Below, in pieces: positions 32,680 through 42,272 of a stretch of 64,000 nt of DNA (within the stretch, counting starts at the first letter, position 1; every line of letters begins with the position of its first letter). The notes under the pieces were generated by a model. It had not been told where the DNA came from and did not search any database. It saw nothing but the letters and a program-made list of their open reading frames with translations. This DNA is from Bacteroidales bacterium CF (GTDB taxonomy: Bacteria > Bacteroidota > Bacteroidia > Bacteroidales > UBA932). The translations under genes were made by a program, and so were the position numbers. The stretch spans positions 1,860,001 to 1,924,000 of the forward strand of contig CP006772.1 of the NCBI GenBank assembly GCA_000473305.1. Reading direction: 5' to 3'.

Positions 32680-33699
32680 ATGAACAGACATTACTATAGG
32701 TCAGAATCTCCGTTTGAACTTGAAAGCGGAGAGAGTTTAAAACAGATAGAGATCTGCTATCACACAACAGACAACATCAGCCGGGGCAGAGAGGTAATCT
32801 GGATCTGCCACGCATTAACAGCTAATTCCAACCCGGAAGAGTGGTGGCCTGATTTAGTCGGGAAAGGCAAGCTTTTCGACACAGATAAATACACCATAAT
32901 ATGCGCCAACATGCTTGGGTCATGCTACGGTAGCACCGGCCCTACATCTTGTGACGAATCCGGCAGGCAATACCTGCTCGCATTTCCGGAAATAACAGTA
33001 AGGGATATCGTCCGGTCTCAGAATTTACTCCGGGAATATCTTGGGATAGAAAAGATTGACCTCATAGTTGGTGGTTCAATCGGAGGATTCCAGGCTATCG
33101 AGTGGAGTATCATGTATCCGGAGATAATCCGGCATATGGTGCTTTTAGCTTGTAACGCACAAGTATCTCCTTGGGGAACAGCCTTCAACGAGTCTCAGAG
33201 AATGGCACTCTTTTCAGACAGCTCCTTTGAGAAACAGGAGAGTCAGGAGGGAGGGGCAAAAGGGCTTGAAGCTGCCCGTTCAATTGCATTGCTCTCATAT
33301 CGCTCGTTCCGGGGTTACGGAATTACACAGAGTGAGTGTGACGAAAATAAAATTTTTGCAGAGAGGGCATGCAGCTACCAAAGGTATCAGGGGAAAAAAC
33401 TCCGGGACAGATTTGATGCATACTCATACTACTATCTGACAAAATCCATTGACAGCCACAACTCCGGCAGAGGTCGCGGAGGAGTTACAGCAGCTTTGTC
33501 AACTGTATCAGCTAAAACCCTGATTATAGGAATTGACAGTGATGTGCTTTTTCCCGTTGAGGAACAAGAATTCCTCGCAGAAAGTATAAGAGAAGGGGTG
33601 CTTGAGGTTATCCGGTCGGATTTTGGCCATGACGGCTTTTTGCTTGAGTGGCAATCAATTGAAAATAGAATAAAAAAACATATAAAATTTCTGAATTAA
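32680..33699 (+). CDS. metX: Homoserine O-acetyltransferase
   Basis: A 339-residue alpha/beta hydrolase that acetylates homoserine for methionine synthesis. The nucleophile is Ser133 in VGGSIGGFQA (MetX family, usually GGSMGGMQ). The Asp of the triad is in IGIDSDVLFP (286-288) and the His is His317 in FGHDGF. The oxyanion/substrate motif is LGSCYGSTGPTS. It may use acetyl- or succinyl-CoA; the sequence alone does not settle this. It lies 1 bp before thrA and behind a Met-rich leader, so the two genes likely form a Met-controlled operon. Confidence 0.94.
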   Translation: MNRHYYRSESPFELESGESLKQIEICYHTTDNISRGREVIWICHALTANSNPEEWWPDLVGKGKLFDTDKYTIICANMLGSCYGSTGPTSCDESGRQYLLAFPEITVRDIVRSQNLLREYLGIEKIDLIVGGSIGGFQAIEWSIMYPEIIRHMVLLACNAQVSPWGTAFNESQRMALFSDSSFEKQESQEGGAKGLEAARSIALLSYRSFRGYGITQSECDENKIFAERACSYQRYQGKKLRDRFDAYSYYYLTKSIDSHNSGRGRGGVTAALSTVSAKTLIIGIDSDVLFPVEEQEFLAESIREGVLEVIRSDFGHDGFLLEWQSIENRIKKHIKFLN

Positions 33700-33700
33700 T

Positions 33701-36130
33701 ATGCAGGTATTGAAATTCGGAGGTAGTTCGGTTGCAGACGCGGCCAATATTTCCAACGTAGTAAAAATTGTAAGGGAGAGTGTCAAAAAGGACCGTACCA
33801 TTTTGGTTGCATCAGCAATAGGTGGATGTACAGATAAACTGATTGAGATAGGAAAGCTTGCAGCAATGCAGGATGAGTCATATAACGAATTGATTGATAA
33901 GCTGGAAGAGAGACATCAAAAAATAATATGGGAACTGCTTCCCATAGATTATCAGCATGCTCTCTCCTCAAAAACAAAGAATACATTCAACCAGTTGAGG
34001 GAGATATGCAAAGGTGTATTCTATCTTAAAGAGCTGAGCAATTCATCTCTTGACCTTATCATGAGTTTCGGGGAGGTTCTGTCTACAAGGATTATCAGTG
34101 AACGTTTCTCATCAATGGGTATAAACAACTTCTGGGCAGATGCCCGGGAGATAATAAAGACCGAACCGGGCAGCTCCGGCAATGTTGTCATAAAGCAGAT
34201 CAGCTACTCTAATATTAAAAAAACACTCAGCTCAAACCGGCAACGTCTTATTATTGTTCCCGGCTTCATCGCGAGTGATATTTTAAAAAGGACGACAACA
34301 CTCGGCCGGGGAGGGTCCGACTATACCGCAGCATTGTTGGCAGAAGCAACAGATGCAAGGGAACTGCAGATATGGAGTGACGTGAACGGAATGATGACTG
34401 CAGATCCCAGAATTGTACCTGAAGCGATTACCATCCGGCATATTTCATACAAAGAGGCACAGGAACTATCTCATTTCGGGGCCAAGGTAATTTATCCTCC
34501 CACCATTCAACCGGCTGTAAGCAAAGGTATTCCCATCGTTGTCAAGAACACTTTTGATCCGGAGGATCCGGGAACCGTTATAGAGAACAACCCGCCTGAA
34601 AGCCGCGGTAAAATCAGAGGCATATCAAGAAGTAACAAAATTGCACTTCTCTCTATGGAGGGGAGCGGTATGGTGGGAGTTCCCGGTTATTCTGCAAGAC
34701 TATTCAGTGCTCTGGCAAATGCCGGAGTAAACATTGTGCTGATAACACAGGCCTCATCTGTCCACACAATGTGTGTCGCTATAGAGGATAGTGATGCTGA
34801 AAAGGCAAAAAAAGCTGCTGACGGCGTATTTGCCTATGAGATAAGCCTGAATAGAGTCAATCCCCTTAAAGTTGAGAGAGGATTTTCAATCATATCACTT
34901 GTGGGAGATGATTTGAAAAACCAATCAGGGACAGGAGGAAAGATGTTCAATGCAATTGGCCGTTCCGGAATTAATATAAGAGCAATAGCCCAGGGGTCAT
35001 CAGAAAAAAATATCTCGGTTGTTGTAAAGGAGGAGGATTCTGACCTGTCAATCAAAGTTATACACGAAGAATTCTTCGGAGAGGAGAAGAAAAAACTCAA
35101 TTTATTCATAGCCGGATACGGGCAGGTGGCAAAAGCGCTTTTATCGATAATTGATTCCCGCCGCGATTGGCTATTTAGTAAAAAAGGGTTGGAAATATCC
35201 ATTGTTGCCATTTGCAACAGCAAAAAGATGATTTCAGACAAAAGGGGCATTCAGATAAAGCAGATTAAATCTTTGCTCCCGCTTGGAGAACCCTCTGATA
35301 TAAACAGATTTCGCGAGATATGTTGTGATATGAGCCTCCCGGAAAGTCTCTTTGTAGACTGTACGGCTGACAGGTCCGTCACATCACTCTACCAGGAGTT
35401 TCTGCAATCCGGCTGCAAAGTTGTAACCTGCAACAAAATAGGTCTCAGCTCCTCTCAGGAAAGTTATGATGCTCTTCAGGAGATCTGCATCAATACAGGA
35501 ATTCAGTTAAGATACGAGACAACTGTCGGGGCTGCACTGCCTGTTATTTCAACCATAAGAGGGAGAAGAGAGTGCGGAGACAACATACAAAGAGTTGAGG
35601 CAATCCTGTCCGGGACTCTTAATTATCTTTTCAGCAAATACGACGGATCTGTAAGATTCACAGACCTTGTAGAGCAGGCAAGGAGGGCCGGCTATACAGA
35701 GCCTGATCCCAGGATTGATCTGGCCGGGACAGACACTATGAGGAAGGCTCTGATTCTTGCAAGGGAATCTGGATTCAGGCTGGAACCGGATGAGATTGAA
35801 ATCAGGCCATTTCTTAATGAAGCCTTATTCTCTGCGGATATAGATATTTTCTATGCTAAACTCAGAGACTATGAAGAGAAGATTGCAGCAAGATTCAGAG
35901 AGTCGGAGGCAAAAGGTGAAAGGTTGAGGTTTATTGCAAAAATTGACAAGGAGGGGTGCAGTATCGGCCTGGAATCCATAGGTTCTTCTCACCCATTTTA
36001 TAACATTTGCGGCAGAGATAACTCTGTTATGATTTACAGCGATGAGTACACCTCACCGCTAATAGTGACAGGTGCGGGTGCCGGAGCATCTCTTACCGCC
36101 TCTGGTATTTTTTCCGACCTCTTGGCGTGA
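33701..36130 (+). CDS. thrA: Bifunctional aspartokinase/homoserine dehydrogenase
   Basis: An 809-residue fusion of the first and third steps of the aspartate pathway. The N-terminal aspartokinase starts [17 protein letters not shown] and has the catalytic region [20 protein letters not shown] regulatory domains follow (about 310-455, with [17 protein letters not shown] and [14 protein letters not shown]). The homoserine dehydrogenase starts near 465 ([16 protein letters not shown]) and contains VTCNKIG and the catalytic [12 protein letters not shown]...[15 protein letters not shown]. It supplies homoserine directly to MetX, encoded 1 bp upstream. Pairing with metX rather than thrB/thrC suggests a methionine-dedicated isoform. 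Confidence 0.96.
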   Translation: MQVLKFGGSSVADAANISNVVKIVRESVKKDRTILVASAIGGCTDKLIEIGKLAAMQDESYNELIDKLEERHQKIIWELLPIDYQHALSSKTKNTFNQLREICKGVFYLKELSNSSLDLIMSFGEVLSTRIISERFSSMGINNFWADAREIIKTEPGSSGNVVIKQISYSNIKKTLSSNRQRLIIVPGFIASDILKRTTTLGRGGSDYTAALLAEATDARELQIWSDVNGMMTADPRIVPEAITIRHISYKEAQELSHFGAKVIYPPTIQPAVSKGIPIVVKNTFDPEDPGTVIENNPPESRGKIRGISRSNKIALLSMEGSGMVGVPGYSARLFSALANAGVNIVLITQASSVHTMCVAIEDSDAEKAKKAADGVFAYEISLNRVNPLKVERGFSIISLVGDDLKNQSGTGGKMFNAIGRSGINIRAIAQGSSEKNISVVVKEEDSDLSIKVIHEEFFGEEKKKLNLFIAGYGQVAKALLSIIDSRRDWLFSKKGLEISIVAICNSKKMISDKRGIQIKQIKSLLPLGEPSDINRFREICCDMSLPESLFVDCTADRSVTSLYQEFLQSGCKVVTCNKIGLSSSQESYDALQEICINTGIQLRYETTVGAALPVISTIRGRRECGDNIQRVEAILSGTLNYLFSKYDGSVRFTDLVEQARRAGYTEPDPRIDLAGTDTMRKALILARESGFRLEPDEIEIRPFLNEALFSADIDIFYAKLRDYEEKIAARFRESEAKGERLRFIAKIDKEGCSIGLESIGSSHPFYNICGRDNSVMIYSDEYTSPLIVTGAGAGASLTASGIFSDLLA

Positions 36131-36139
36131 AAATTTTTA

Positions 36140-36147
36140 TACCTTTG
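36140..36147 (+). promoter_or_regulatory. Candidate -7 box for parE
   Basis: TACCTTTG fits TAnnTTTG and lies 17 bp before the parE ATG at 36165. No clear TTTG at the -33 position. Confidence 0.5.
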
Positions 36148-36164
36148 CGACAAAGAGATCACAG

Positions 36165-37997
36165 ATGAGCACATATACAGAAAAAAATATCAGGACACTT
36201 AACTGGAACGAGCATATAAGGCGCAGACCGGGAATGTATATAGGAAAACTCGGAGACGGGTCTTCACCTGATGACGGTATTTACATACTGCTCAAAGAGG
36301 TTATAGACAACTCTGTCGACGAATTTGCAATGGGATTCGGAAAGGCAATTTTTGTCAGCATTAAAGACAGGTCTGTAACCATCCGTGACTATGGACGCGG
36401 TATTCCTTTGGGAAGTCTGGTGGATGCCTCCAGCAAGATCAACACAGGCGGCAAATATGACGATGAGGCTTTCAAGAAATCTGTCGGTCTGAACGGAGTG
36501 GGTCTGAAAGCTGTAAACGCACTATCTGTATCATGTCATATACAATCCTACCGTGAGGGAGAGAGTCATTTCGCCAAGTTCAGCAGAGGAGAGCTGATTG
36601 AAGAGGGAAGAATCGCAACAAGCGAGAAGAACGGTACATTGGTGACATTCATTGCGGACGATGAGCTTTTTGAGAATTACACCTACAACTTCGAGTTTGT
36701 AGAAAATATGCTCAAGAACTACTCCTACCTCAACACAGGATTGACAATAAAATTCAATGACAAGGAGTTCTTTTCAAAGAACGGACTTCTTGACCTTTTG
36801 AACGAGGGTCTTACCAAAGAACCTCTATATCAGCCGATCCACCTTAAAGGAGACGATATTGAAATCGCAATAACTCACGGAAATGACTACGGAGAGGGAA
36901 TATCCTCGTTTGTCAACGGACAGTACACGACGCAGGGAGGGACACATCTTGCGGCATTCCGTGAAGGGATTGCCAAGACACTCAAGGAGTTTTATAAAAA
37001 GGACTTCGACCCGAGTGACGTACGTCAATCTATAATTGCCGCCGTCAGTATCAAGGTTCAGGAGCCACAGTTCGAGGGGCAGACAAAGACCAAACTTGGC
37101 TCAAAGGAGATGACTGCCGGCGGGATGAGTATAAGGAACTTCATTGTTGATTTTATAAAGGACAACCTTGACAACTACCTCCACAAACACCCCGAGACTG
37201 CAGATATCATTTTAAAGAAGATTCTCGATTCTGAAAAAGAGAGGAAAGCAATTTCAGGTATCCAGAAACTTGCAAGGGACAGGGCCAAGAAGGCCAACCT
37301 CCACAACAGAAAACTGAGGGACTGCCGCGTACATTACAACGACAAGAACGAAAGAGCAGAAGAGAGCACTCTCTTTATAACAGAGGGAGACTCTGCAAGC
37401 GGATCAATAACAAAAAGCAGGGATGTTGCCACACAGGCGGTATTCAGCCTCAGGGGAAAACCACAGAACTCGTACGGCCTGACTAAGAAAATCGTATATG
37501 AGAATGAGGAGTTCAACCTTCTGCAAGCTGCATTAAACATTGAGGAGGACCTTGAGAATCTGAGATACAACCAGATCGTAATAGCAACAGATGCCGATGT
37601 GGATGGTATGCACATACGACTGCTTCTGCTTACATTCTTCCTCCAGTTCTTCCCGGATCTTATACGTCAGGGACACCTGTACATTCTACAAACGCCTCTT
37701 TTCCGCGTCAGGAACAAGAAGGATACAATATATTGCTATTCAATTGAAGAGAGAGACAGGGCCATTAAGAAACTGGGATCAAACACCGAGGTTACAAGGT
37801 TCAAAGGGCTTGGAGAGATATCCCCGGATGAGTTCCGAGGATTCATCGGCGAGAATATTAAGCTTGAAAGGGTAAGGCTCAGCAATGACGATAACATTCC
37901 GGAGTTGCTGGAGTTCTATATGGGCAAAAACACACCCGACCGTCAGGGATTCATCAGGGCAAACCTGAGACAGGATGTCATTGTAGACGAATTATAG
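36165..37997 (+). CDS. parE: DNA topoisomerase IV subunit B (type IIA topoisomerase ATPase subunit)
   Basis: A 610-residue GyrB/ParE-type protein, starting [27 protein letters not shown]. An in-frame ATG at 36072 lies inside thrA and was rejected. The ATPase motifs are [22 protein letters not shown] and [17 protein letters not shown]. The TOPRIM domain has EGDSASG and [18 protein letters not shown]. The protein ends with the [11 protein letters not shown] motif. The short length and lack of an insertion fit the Bacteroidota ParE form rather than GyrB. The partner subunit gene is often next to it in related genomes, but here the following gene is an AraC regulator on the other strand. Confidence 0.92.
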   Translation: MSTYTEKNIRTLNWNEHIRRRPGMYIGKLGDGSSPDDGIYILLKEVIDNSVDEFAMGFGKAIFVSIKDRSVTIRDYGRGIPLGSLVDASSKINTGGKYDDEAFKKSVGLNGVGLKAVNALSVSCHIQSYREGESHFAKFSRGELIEEGRIATSEKNGTLVTFIADDELFENYTYNFEFVENMLKNYSYLNTGLTIKFNDKEFFSKNGLLDLLNEGLTKEPLYQPIHLKGDDIEIAITHGNDYGEGISSFVNGQYTTQGGTHLAAFREGIAKTLKEFYKKDFDPSDVRQSIIAAVSIKVQEPQFEGQTKTKLGSKEMTAGGMSIRNFIVDFIKDNLDNYLHKHPETADIILKKILDSEKERKAISGIQKLARDRAKKANLHNRKLRDCRVHYNDKNERAEESTLFITEGDSASGSITKSRDVATQAVFSLRGKPQNSYGLTKKIVYENEEFNLLQAALNIEEDLENLRYNQIVIATDADVDGMHIRLLLLTFFLQFFPDLIRQGHLYILQTPLFRVRNKKDTIYCYSIEERDRAIKKLGSNTEVTRFKGLGEISPDEFRGFIGENIKLERVRLSNDDNIPELLEFYMGKNTPDRQGFIRANLRQDVIVDEL

Positions 37998-38429
37998 AGA
38001 TCTATTCCTAAGGTAATCTCTTCTCTCCTGAGATGGAAGTTTTCCAAAGAGTGCCTTATAGGATCGGTTCATAGTTCTCAGATTGCTGAACCCACACTCA
38101 AGAGCAATATCAGATAAGGAATCTGTTTTTTCAGACCTTAATAACTCCCGGGCATATCTGACGCGCATTGAATTCACATACTCCCTGAAATTGCACCCTT
38201 TAGTCATCCTGATGTAGCAGGAGACATATGTTCTGTTTGTGGCTGCAGCTCTTGCCAGTTTTGAGATGGTCAATTCAGAGTCCAGGTATAAAAGTTTTGA
38301 TGCCATAAGTTGGTCTGCCCTCCTTCCCGCTTTTTCAACTGCGGCGGAGGTGTAACAAACCGGCTTTTCATATAATAGTCCGGACAGATAAAGCAGTTTC
38401 TTCAGAAAATAGCCTCTTCTGCTATTCAT
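37992..38429 (-). CDS. AraC-family DNA-binding protein, HTH domain only
   Basis: A 145-residue protein consisting of a short N-terminal helix region and a full AraC-type double helix-turn-helix ([21 protein letters not shown] and [31 protein letters not shown]). The start codon overlaps the end of the larger AraC-type gene upstream by 8 bp (ATGAATAG), so translation is coupled. It has no sensor or membrane domain of its own. It probably binds the same or a related operator, perhaps as partner of its neighbour. It converges with parE with a 6-bp overlap. Function is inferred only. Confidence 0.75.
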   Translation of the reverse strand: MNSRRGYFLKKLLYLSGLLYEKPVCYTSAAVEKAGRRADQLMASKLLYLDSELTISKLARAAATNRTYVSCYIRMTKGCNFREYVNSMRVRYARELLRSEKTDSLSDIALECGFSNLRTMNRSYKALFGKLPSQERRDYLRNRSL

Positions 38430-39570
38430 GCTCCCGGAGAAGTTTCTGCTCCTTGCACCAGTCCGCAGGTGTGTTTCCAAGATAATACCTGAACGCTATC
38501 GAGAATGTAGCCATAGATCCAAAGCCTGATCTTGTACACAGCTCCTGAATATTGAGAGAGGAGTCCTCCATGAATAACCTTTTGACCTCCTCTATCCGGT
38601 AATAATTCACGAACTGGTTGAAGTTAAGATTGTGCTTGTCGTTTATAATACGAGAAAGATATGTTTTATTTGAATATAGATACAGCGCAACTTCCTTGAT
38701 TTTAAGGTTCTGTCTGAGATACGGCTTTTTCTGATTGAAATAGATTATCAACCGCTCGTACAGATCATCTCCCCGCTGCTTGTCATTCAGACTTCTGGCC
38801 ATATTATCCTTCCTGTCAATAACTCTATTAACCTGAATTTCGTTTTCATCACTCGCAACCGGCTCTGCTTCTTCAAGACAAAACGGAGCAATAAAAATAT
38901 ACCCGTTAAAGGCAATTATTACTAAGAGGATTGACCACACATATATATAATCCATTTTTAAAAAGATAAGGAAAATGGCCAGCAAAGAGAGTAAAATCTC
39001 TGATAATAGAAGAAAAAGTCCATATTTAATCTTCTCCACGGTTTCCCAATCAGATTGAGACAATGTAGATAATTTACTGCCAATTTTCCATATAATCAGA
39101 GCAGTCTCAGTCAGAAACATAAGTGCAAAAAAGAGTGTAAAAGCCATCTCGTAGTATTCTGGCAATTGCCCTATAAAGTGATATTCTACAATAAATATAG
39201 TGTAAAATATGGAAGCAACCACAACCTTAATAAATGATAAATTAGCAGAACCCTTGCCTATATCCATCTTTCTTGCAATATATTTTCTAAGGGGCGCTGT
39301 AATAATAATCAGGCTAAGCAGCGTTAAAAGTGCACCATGTACGAAATCTTTCTCCGGAAAGAGGACATGTGCAAACAATCTCAACAGAAGAGTGAAAGTA
39401 ATAGCAGAAAAAATCACGGACATTGACCTGATAAGCCTCCTCTCGCTTTCATTGACACTCTTCTTTATGAATAACAGAAAGGGAAAGTAAAGTGAAACAA
39501 TCAGAAAGATAAGAGTAAATAGAAGCTCAATCCTGGACTGAACCTCTACAAAGTCAGATAATAAATTCAT
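38422..39570 (-). CDS. Membrane-anchored AraC-family transcriptional regulator
   Basis: A 382-residue protein starting at ATG 39570 (MNLLSDFVEVQ). The N-terminal 235 residues form about seven hydrophobic segments (LLFTLIFLIVSLYFPFLLFI through WSILLVIIAFNGYIFIAPF). A charged linker and then a C-terminal AraC HTH follow (IKEVALYLYSNKTYLSRIIN, LNIQELCTRSGFGSMATFSIAFRYYLG). The 7TM plus AraC layout is common in Bacteroidota and implies a membrane sensor that binds DNA directly. The signal is unknown. It is co-translated with the smaller AraC protein downstream. AT-rich DNA (39571-39704) separates it from the YitT genes. Confidence 0.83.
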   Translation of the reverse strand: MNLLSDFVEVQSRIELLFTLIFLIVSLYFPFLLFIKKSVNESERRLIRSMSVIFSAITFTLLLRLFAHVLFPEKDFVHGALLTLLSLIIITAPLRKYIARKMDIGKGSANLSFIKVVVASIFYTIFIVEYHFIGQLPEYYEMAFTLFFALMFLTETALIIWKIGSKLSTLSQSDWETVEKIKYGLFLLLSEILLSLLAIFLIFLKMDYIYVWSILLVIIAFNGYIFIAPFCLEEAEPVASDENEIQVNRVIDRKDNMARSLNDKQRGDDLYERLIIYFNQKKPYLRQNLKIKEVALYLYSNKTYLSRIINDKHNLNFNQFVNYYRIEEVKRLFMEDSSLNIQELCTRSGFGSMATFSIAFRYYLGNTPADWCKEQKLLREHE

Positions 39571-39704
39571 ATAGATTAAGTTAGGTTGATTCAAATATAT
39601 AAAATATATTTTATTCGCCCCAATCTAATTTATTACTAACTAATAATTTATCTGATTTTTGATTTTTTTGACAATTTTAAAAAACAAGCGAAACAACGCA
39701 AAGT

Positions 39705-40604
39705 CTACTTCTTAATCTGATCAAACCCTTGCCCGTAAACGCCCATAACATTGCCGACAGATATAAATGCTCCCTTGTCAATCTCCCGGATAATCCGGAA
39801 AACATAATTACTTTCTGTCCTTCTTACTATTACCATAAGAACCTTTCCCTTTTCCTTTGTAAACCATCCCATTGCATCTATGACTGTAACACCGCGGCCT
39901 ATTGATGTAATTCTCTCCGCGATCTCCTCATATTGTTTTGAGAATATGAATATCTGAATAGATTGTCTTGCTCCGGATAGTACCAGGTCAATCGTGTAAC
40001 TTGAGACCGTAATGAGTATGTAACCATAGATGACCACTGCGAGCTTTTCGCCCAGGGATGAATCATCAGGTATTAGCATGGAGCTGGCTATTATTATTAT
40101 ATCACAGTAGAGAATCAGTTTTCCCGGAGATATATTTCTGTATTTTGAGATCATGAGAGCAATAATGTCTGTACCGCCGGAGCTTCCGCCCTGGGTAAAT
40201 GTTATTGCTATACCAACTCCCGAGCAGACACCACCCATTATGGCAGAGAGCAGTTTTCCGTTTCCAATTGATATATCCTGGATTAATTCGGCAGGAATCA
40301 ATCCCGGGATAATTTTAAAAAAGAGCGAAACTATTAAAATCGCATAAACCGTCTTAACCCCGAACTGTTTGCCCAGTACTTTGAGTGCTATAAGAACCAG
40401 TACTCCGTTTATTATTATATAACTGTAGCTTATAGAAAATCCTGTGGCATAAAGGATTATGGCAGATATACCGGTTACACCTCCTCCGACAAGGTTGTTT
40501 GGAATGAGAAAGGTACTCCAACCAAGTGCATACAACAGAAGTCCGATGGAAATTATGAGGTACTCTTTAAAAACTACGAAAGGTGTTCTTTTTTTCTTTT
40601 CCAT
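39705..40604 (-). CDS. YitT-family membrane protein, second copy
   Basis: A 299-residue protein with five to six transmembrane segments in the N-terminal 200 residues (LIISIGLLLYALGWSTFLIPNNLVGGGVTG, GGSSGGTDIIALMISKY) and a C-terminal cytoplasmic DUF2179 domain (GARQSIQIFIFSKQYEEIAERIT, VMGVYGQGFDQIKK). DUF2179 resembles nucleotide- or ligand-binding folds. Transport or signalling is suspected, but no substrate is known. It overlaps its paralogue upstream by 31 bp, so the two are co-translated and may form a hetero-oligomer. Confidence 0.9.
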   Translation of the reverse strand: MEKKKRTPFVVFKEYLIISIGLLLYALGWSTFLIPNNLVGGGVTGISAIILYATGFSISYSYIIINGVLVLIALKVLGKQFGVKTVYAILIVSLFFKIIPGLIPAELIQDISIGNGKLLSAIMGGVCSGVGIAITFTQGGSSGGTDIIALMISKYRNISPGKLILYCDIIIIASSMLIPDDSSLGEKLAVVIYGYILITVSSYTIDLVLSGARQSIQIFIFSKQYEEIAERITSIGRGVTVIDAMGWFTKEKGKVLMVIVRRTESNYVFRIIREIDKGAFISVGNVMGVYGQGFDQIKK

Positions 40605-41473
40605 GATATTTTTCCACCTTTAAATTTATCAAAACCTTCACCATATACACTCATAACCGGTGTAACGGTCATGAATGCATCTTTGTCTATATCCTTTACC
40701 AGTGCAGTAACGTCAGAAACCTGGTTTTTCCTCAGTACAATTATCAACACCCGGCTCTCCTTCTGAGAGTACCAGCCTGTTGAAGTTATCGCAGTGACAC
40801 CCCTTCTAAGTTCTGTCATAGCCCTGTCCGCTATCTCCTTATACTTTGACGAGAAAATATGTATCTGCACAGATTGTTTATTTCCTGTAAGAATCATGTC
40901 AATCACATAAGAGAAAGAGACCATCTCTATATATCCGTAAATAACGTCTGACAAGCTTTTACCGGGGATGAAAATTACCGAGCCGATTATTATCAGATCA
41001 CAGAAGAGAAAAACTCTTCCCGGAGAGGTCTCCCTGTATTTTGAAATGATAAGAGCAATAATATCCGTACCTCCGGTACTTCCGCCCTGAAGAAATATTA
41101 TTCCGATGCCGATACCGCTCATTGTACCGCCAATTACTGAATTAATCAACTTATCCTCTATGTCTGTCACCCAAGGTATGAGTGGAAGAAACTTAAAGAA
41201 AAGAGCAGCAACAGAGATACAGTAAATGGTCTTGAATCCGAAGCCGTTTCCCAGAATAAGAAAACCAACTCCGAGAAGGAAAATATTAATCAGCAAATAA
41301 GAGTAAAACACCTCAATGCCTGTAGCATATTGGATAACAGATGCCAGACCGCTCACACCCCCGCCGGCAATTTCAACAGGAATCAGGAAGGCTGTCCAGC
41401 TGAAAACAAAGATGAACAACCCAATAGTCATTAAAGTATACGATCTTAAGGTTTTCAAAACTGAATTGTCCAT
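40574..41473 (-). CDS. YitT-family membrane protein, first copy
   Basis: A 299-residue paralogue of the next gene, the same length and with the same motifs: FSWTAFLIPVEIAGGGVSG, LQGGSTGGTDIIALIISKYRETSPGR, and the DUF2179 tail ending VYGEGFDKFKG. The last residues are read in a region shared with the start of the second copy (31-bp overlap). Side-by-side paralogues point to a tandem duplication that has diverged. It starts 10 bp after the phzF-like gene, so leuS, phzF-like and both yitT genes may be one long transcript. Confidence 0.9.
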   Translation of the reverse strand: MDNSVLKTLRSYTLMTIGLFIFVFSWTAFLIPVEIAGGGVSGLASVIQYATGIEVFYSYLLINIFLLGVGFLILGNGFGFKTIYCISVAALFFKFLPLIPWVTDIEDKLINSVIGGTMSGIGIGIIFLQGGSTGGTDIIALIISKYRETSPGRVFLFCDLIIIGSVIFIPGKSLSDVIYGYIEMVSFSYVIDMILTGNKQSVQIHIFSSKYKEIADRAMTELRRGVTAITSTGWYSQKESRVLIIVLRKNQVSDVTALVKDIDKDAFMTVTPVMSVYGEGFDKFKGGKISWKRKKEHLS

Positions 41474-41483
41474 ATAACCAATT

Positions 41484-42272
41484 TTAAATATAAATTTCCG
41501 ATTTAGAATAGATGACAGCTTTCCCTCTTATCACAACCGTTCCGTCCTCAACCGTACAATCTATGAGACCACCCCTCTCAGAAAGCTGTCTTGCCAGCAG
41601 TCTCTTTTTATCCAGCTTAGATGCCCAGAAGGGAGCCAAAGAGCAATGTGCGGAACCTGTCACAGGGTCTTCAAGAATGGTAGCCTGCGGGGTAAAAAAC
41701 CTCGATACAAAATCACAATCATTTCCGGGAGCTGTCACAGCAACTCCGCCCGGATCTATGTTTATCTCATCGAAAACAGAGCGTGTAATCTCAATAAGCT
41801 CAATCTCTTCCTGTGTAGAATATACAAGAATATAGTCCCTGGCTTTGAGTACTTCGTTAGGTTTAATGTTCAGACTGTCATATATCTCTTCAGGCAAAGC
41901 GGCCTTTTGTGGCTCCCTCAGAGGAAAATCCATAGCATACATATCACCTTCAACCCTGACCTTTATAGGACCTGAATGCGTGTCAAACTCTATCTCCTGT
42001 TCTTTACACTTGTACCACGAAAATAACACATGTGCAGCAGCAAGTGTGGCGTGTCCGCACAGATCAATCTCTATGTCAGGATTAAACCATCGGAGTGAAT
42101 ATTTACCATTACCCAGAGAAAGGACAAAAGCAGTCTCAGGCAACATATTCTCCCTGGCAATTTTATTAAGGAGCACATCCGACAGTTTTTCCTCCAGAAA
42201 AACAACAGCTGCAGGGTTTCCTGAGAAAACCTTGTCAGTAAAGGCATCAACCTGAAAAGCTTGAAGTACCAT
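41484..42272 (-). CDS. PhzF-family isomerase/epimerase-like protein
   Basis: A 262-residue protein of the PhzF (phenazine biosynthesis-like) family, which has the diaminopimelate-epimerase fold. It starts at ATG 42272; an upstream TTG is less likely. Typical motifs are VDAFTDKVFSGNPAAVVF, the catalytic Glu in ENMLPETAFVL (about residue 45), IDLCGHATLAAAH, and EDPVTGSAHCSLAPFW. Most members outside phenazine loci have unknown substrates, and no phenazine genes are here. The start overlaps the leuS stop by one base (TAATG). Confidence 0.92.
   Translation of the reverse strand: MVLQAFQVDAFTDKVFSGNPAAVVFLEEKLSDVLLNKIARENMLPETAFVLSLGNGKYSLRWFNPDIEIDLCGHATLAAAHVLFSWYKCKEQEIEFDTHSGPIKVRVEGDMYAMDFPLREPQKAALPEEIYDSLNIKPNEVLKARDYILVYSTQEEIELIEITRSVFDEINIDPGGVAVTAPGNDCDFVSRFFTPQATILEDPVTGSAHCSLAPFWASKLDKKRLLARQLSERGGLIDCTVEDGTVVIRGKAVIYSKSEIYI

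Noticed and set aside
36072-36164. Earlier start for parE
   Set aside because: It would overlap thrA by about 60 bp and add residues absent from the family; ATG 36165 follows a TAnnTTTG box and begins the conserved N-terminus.
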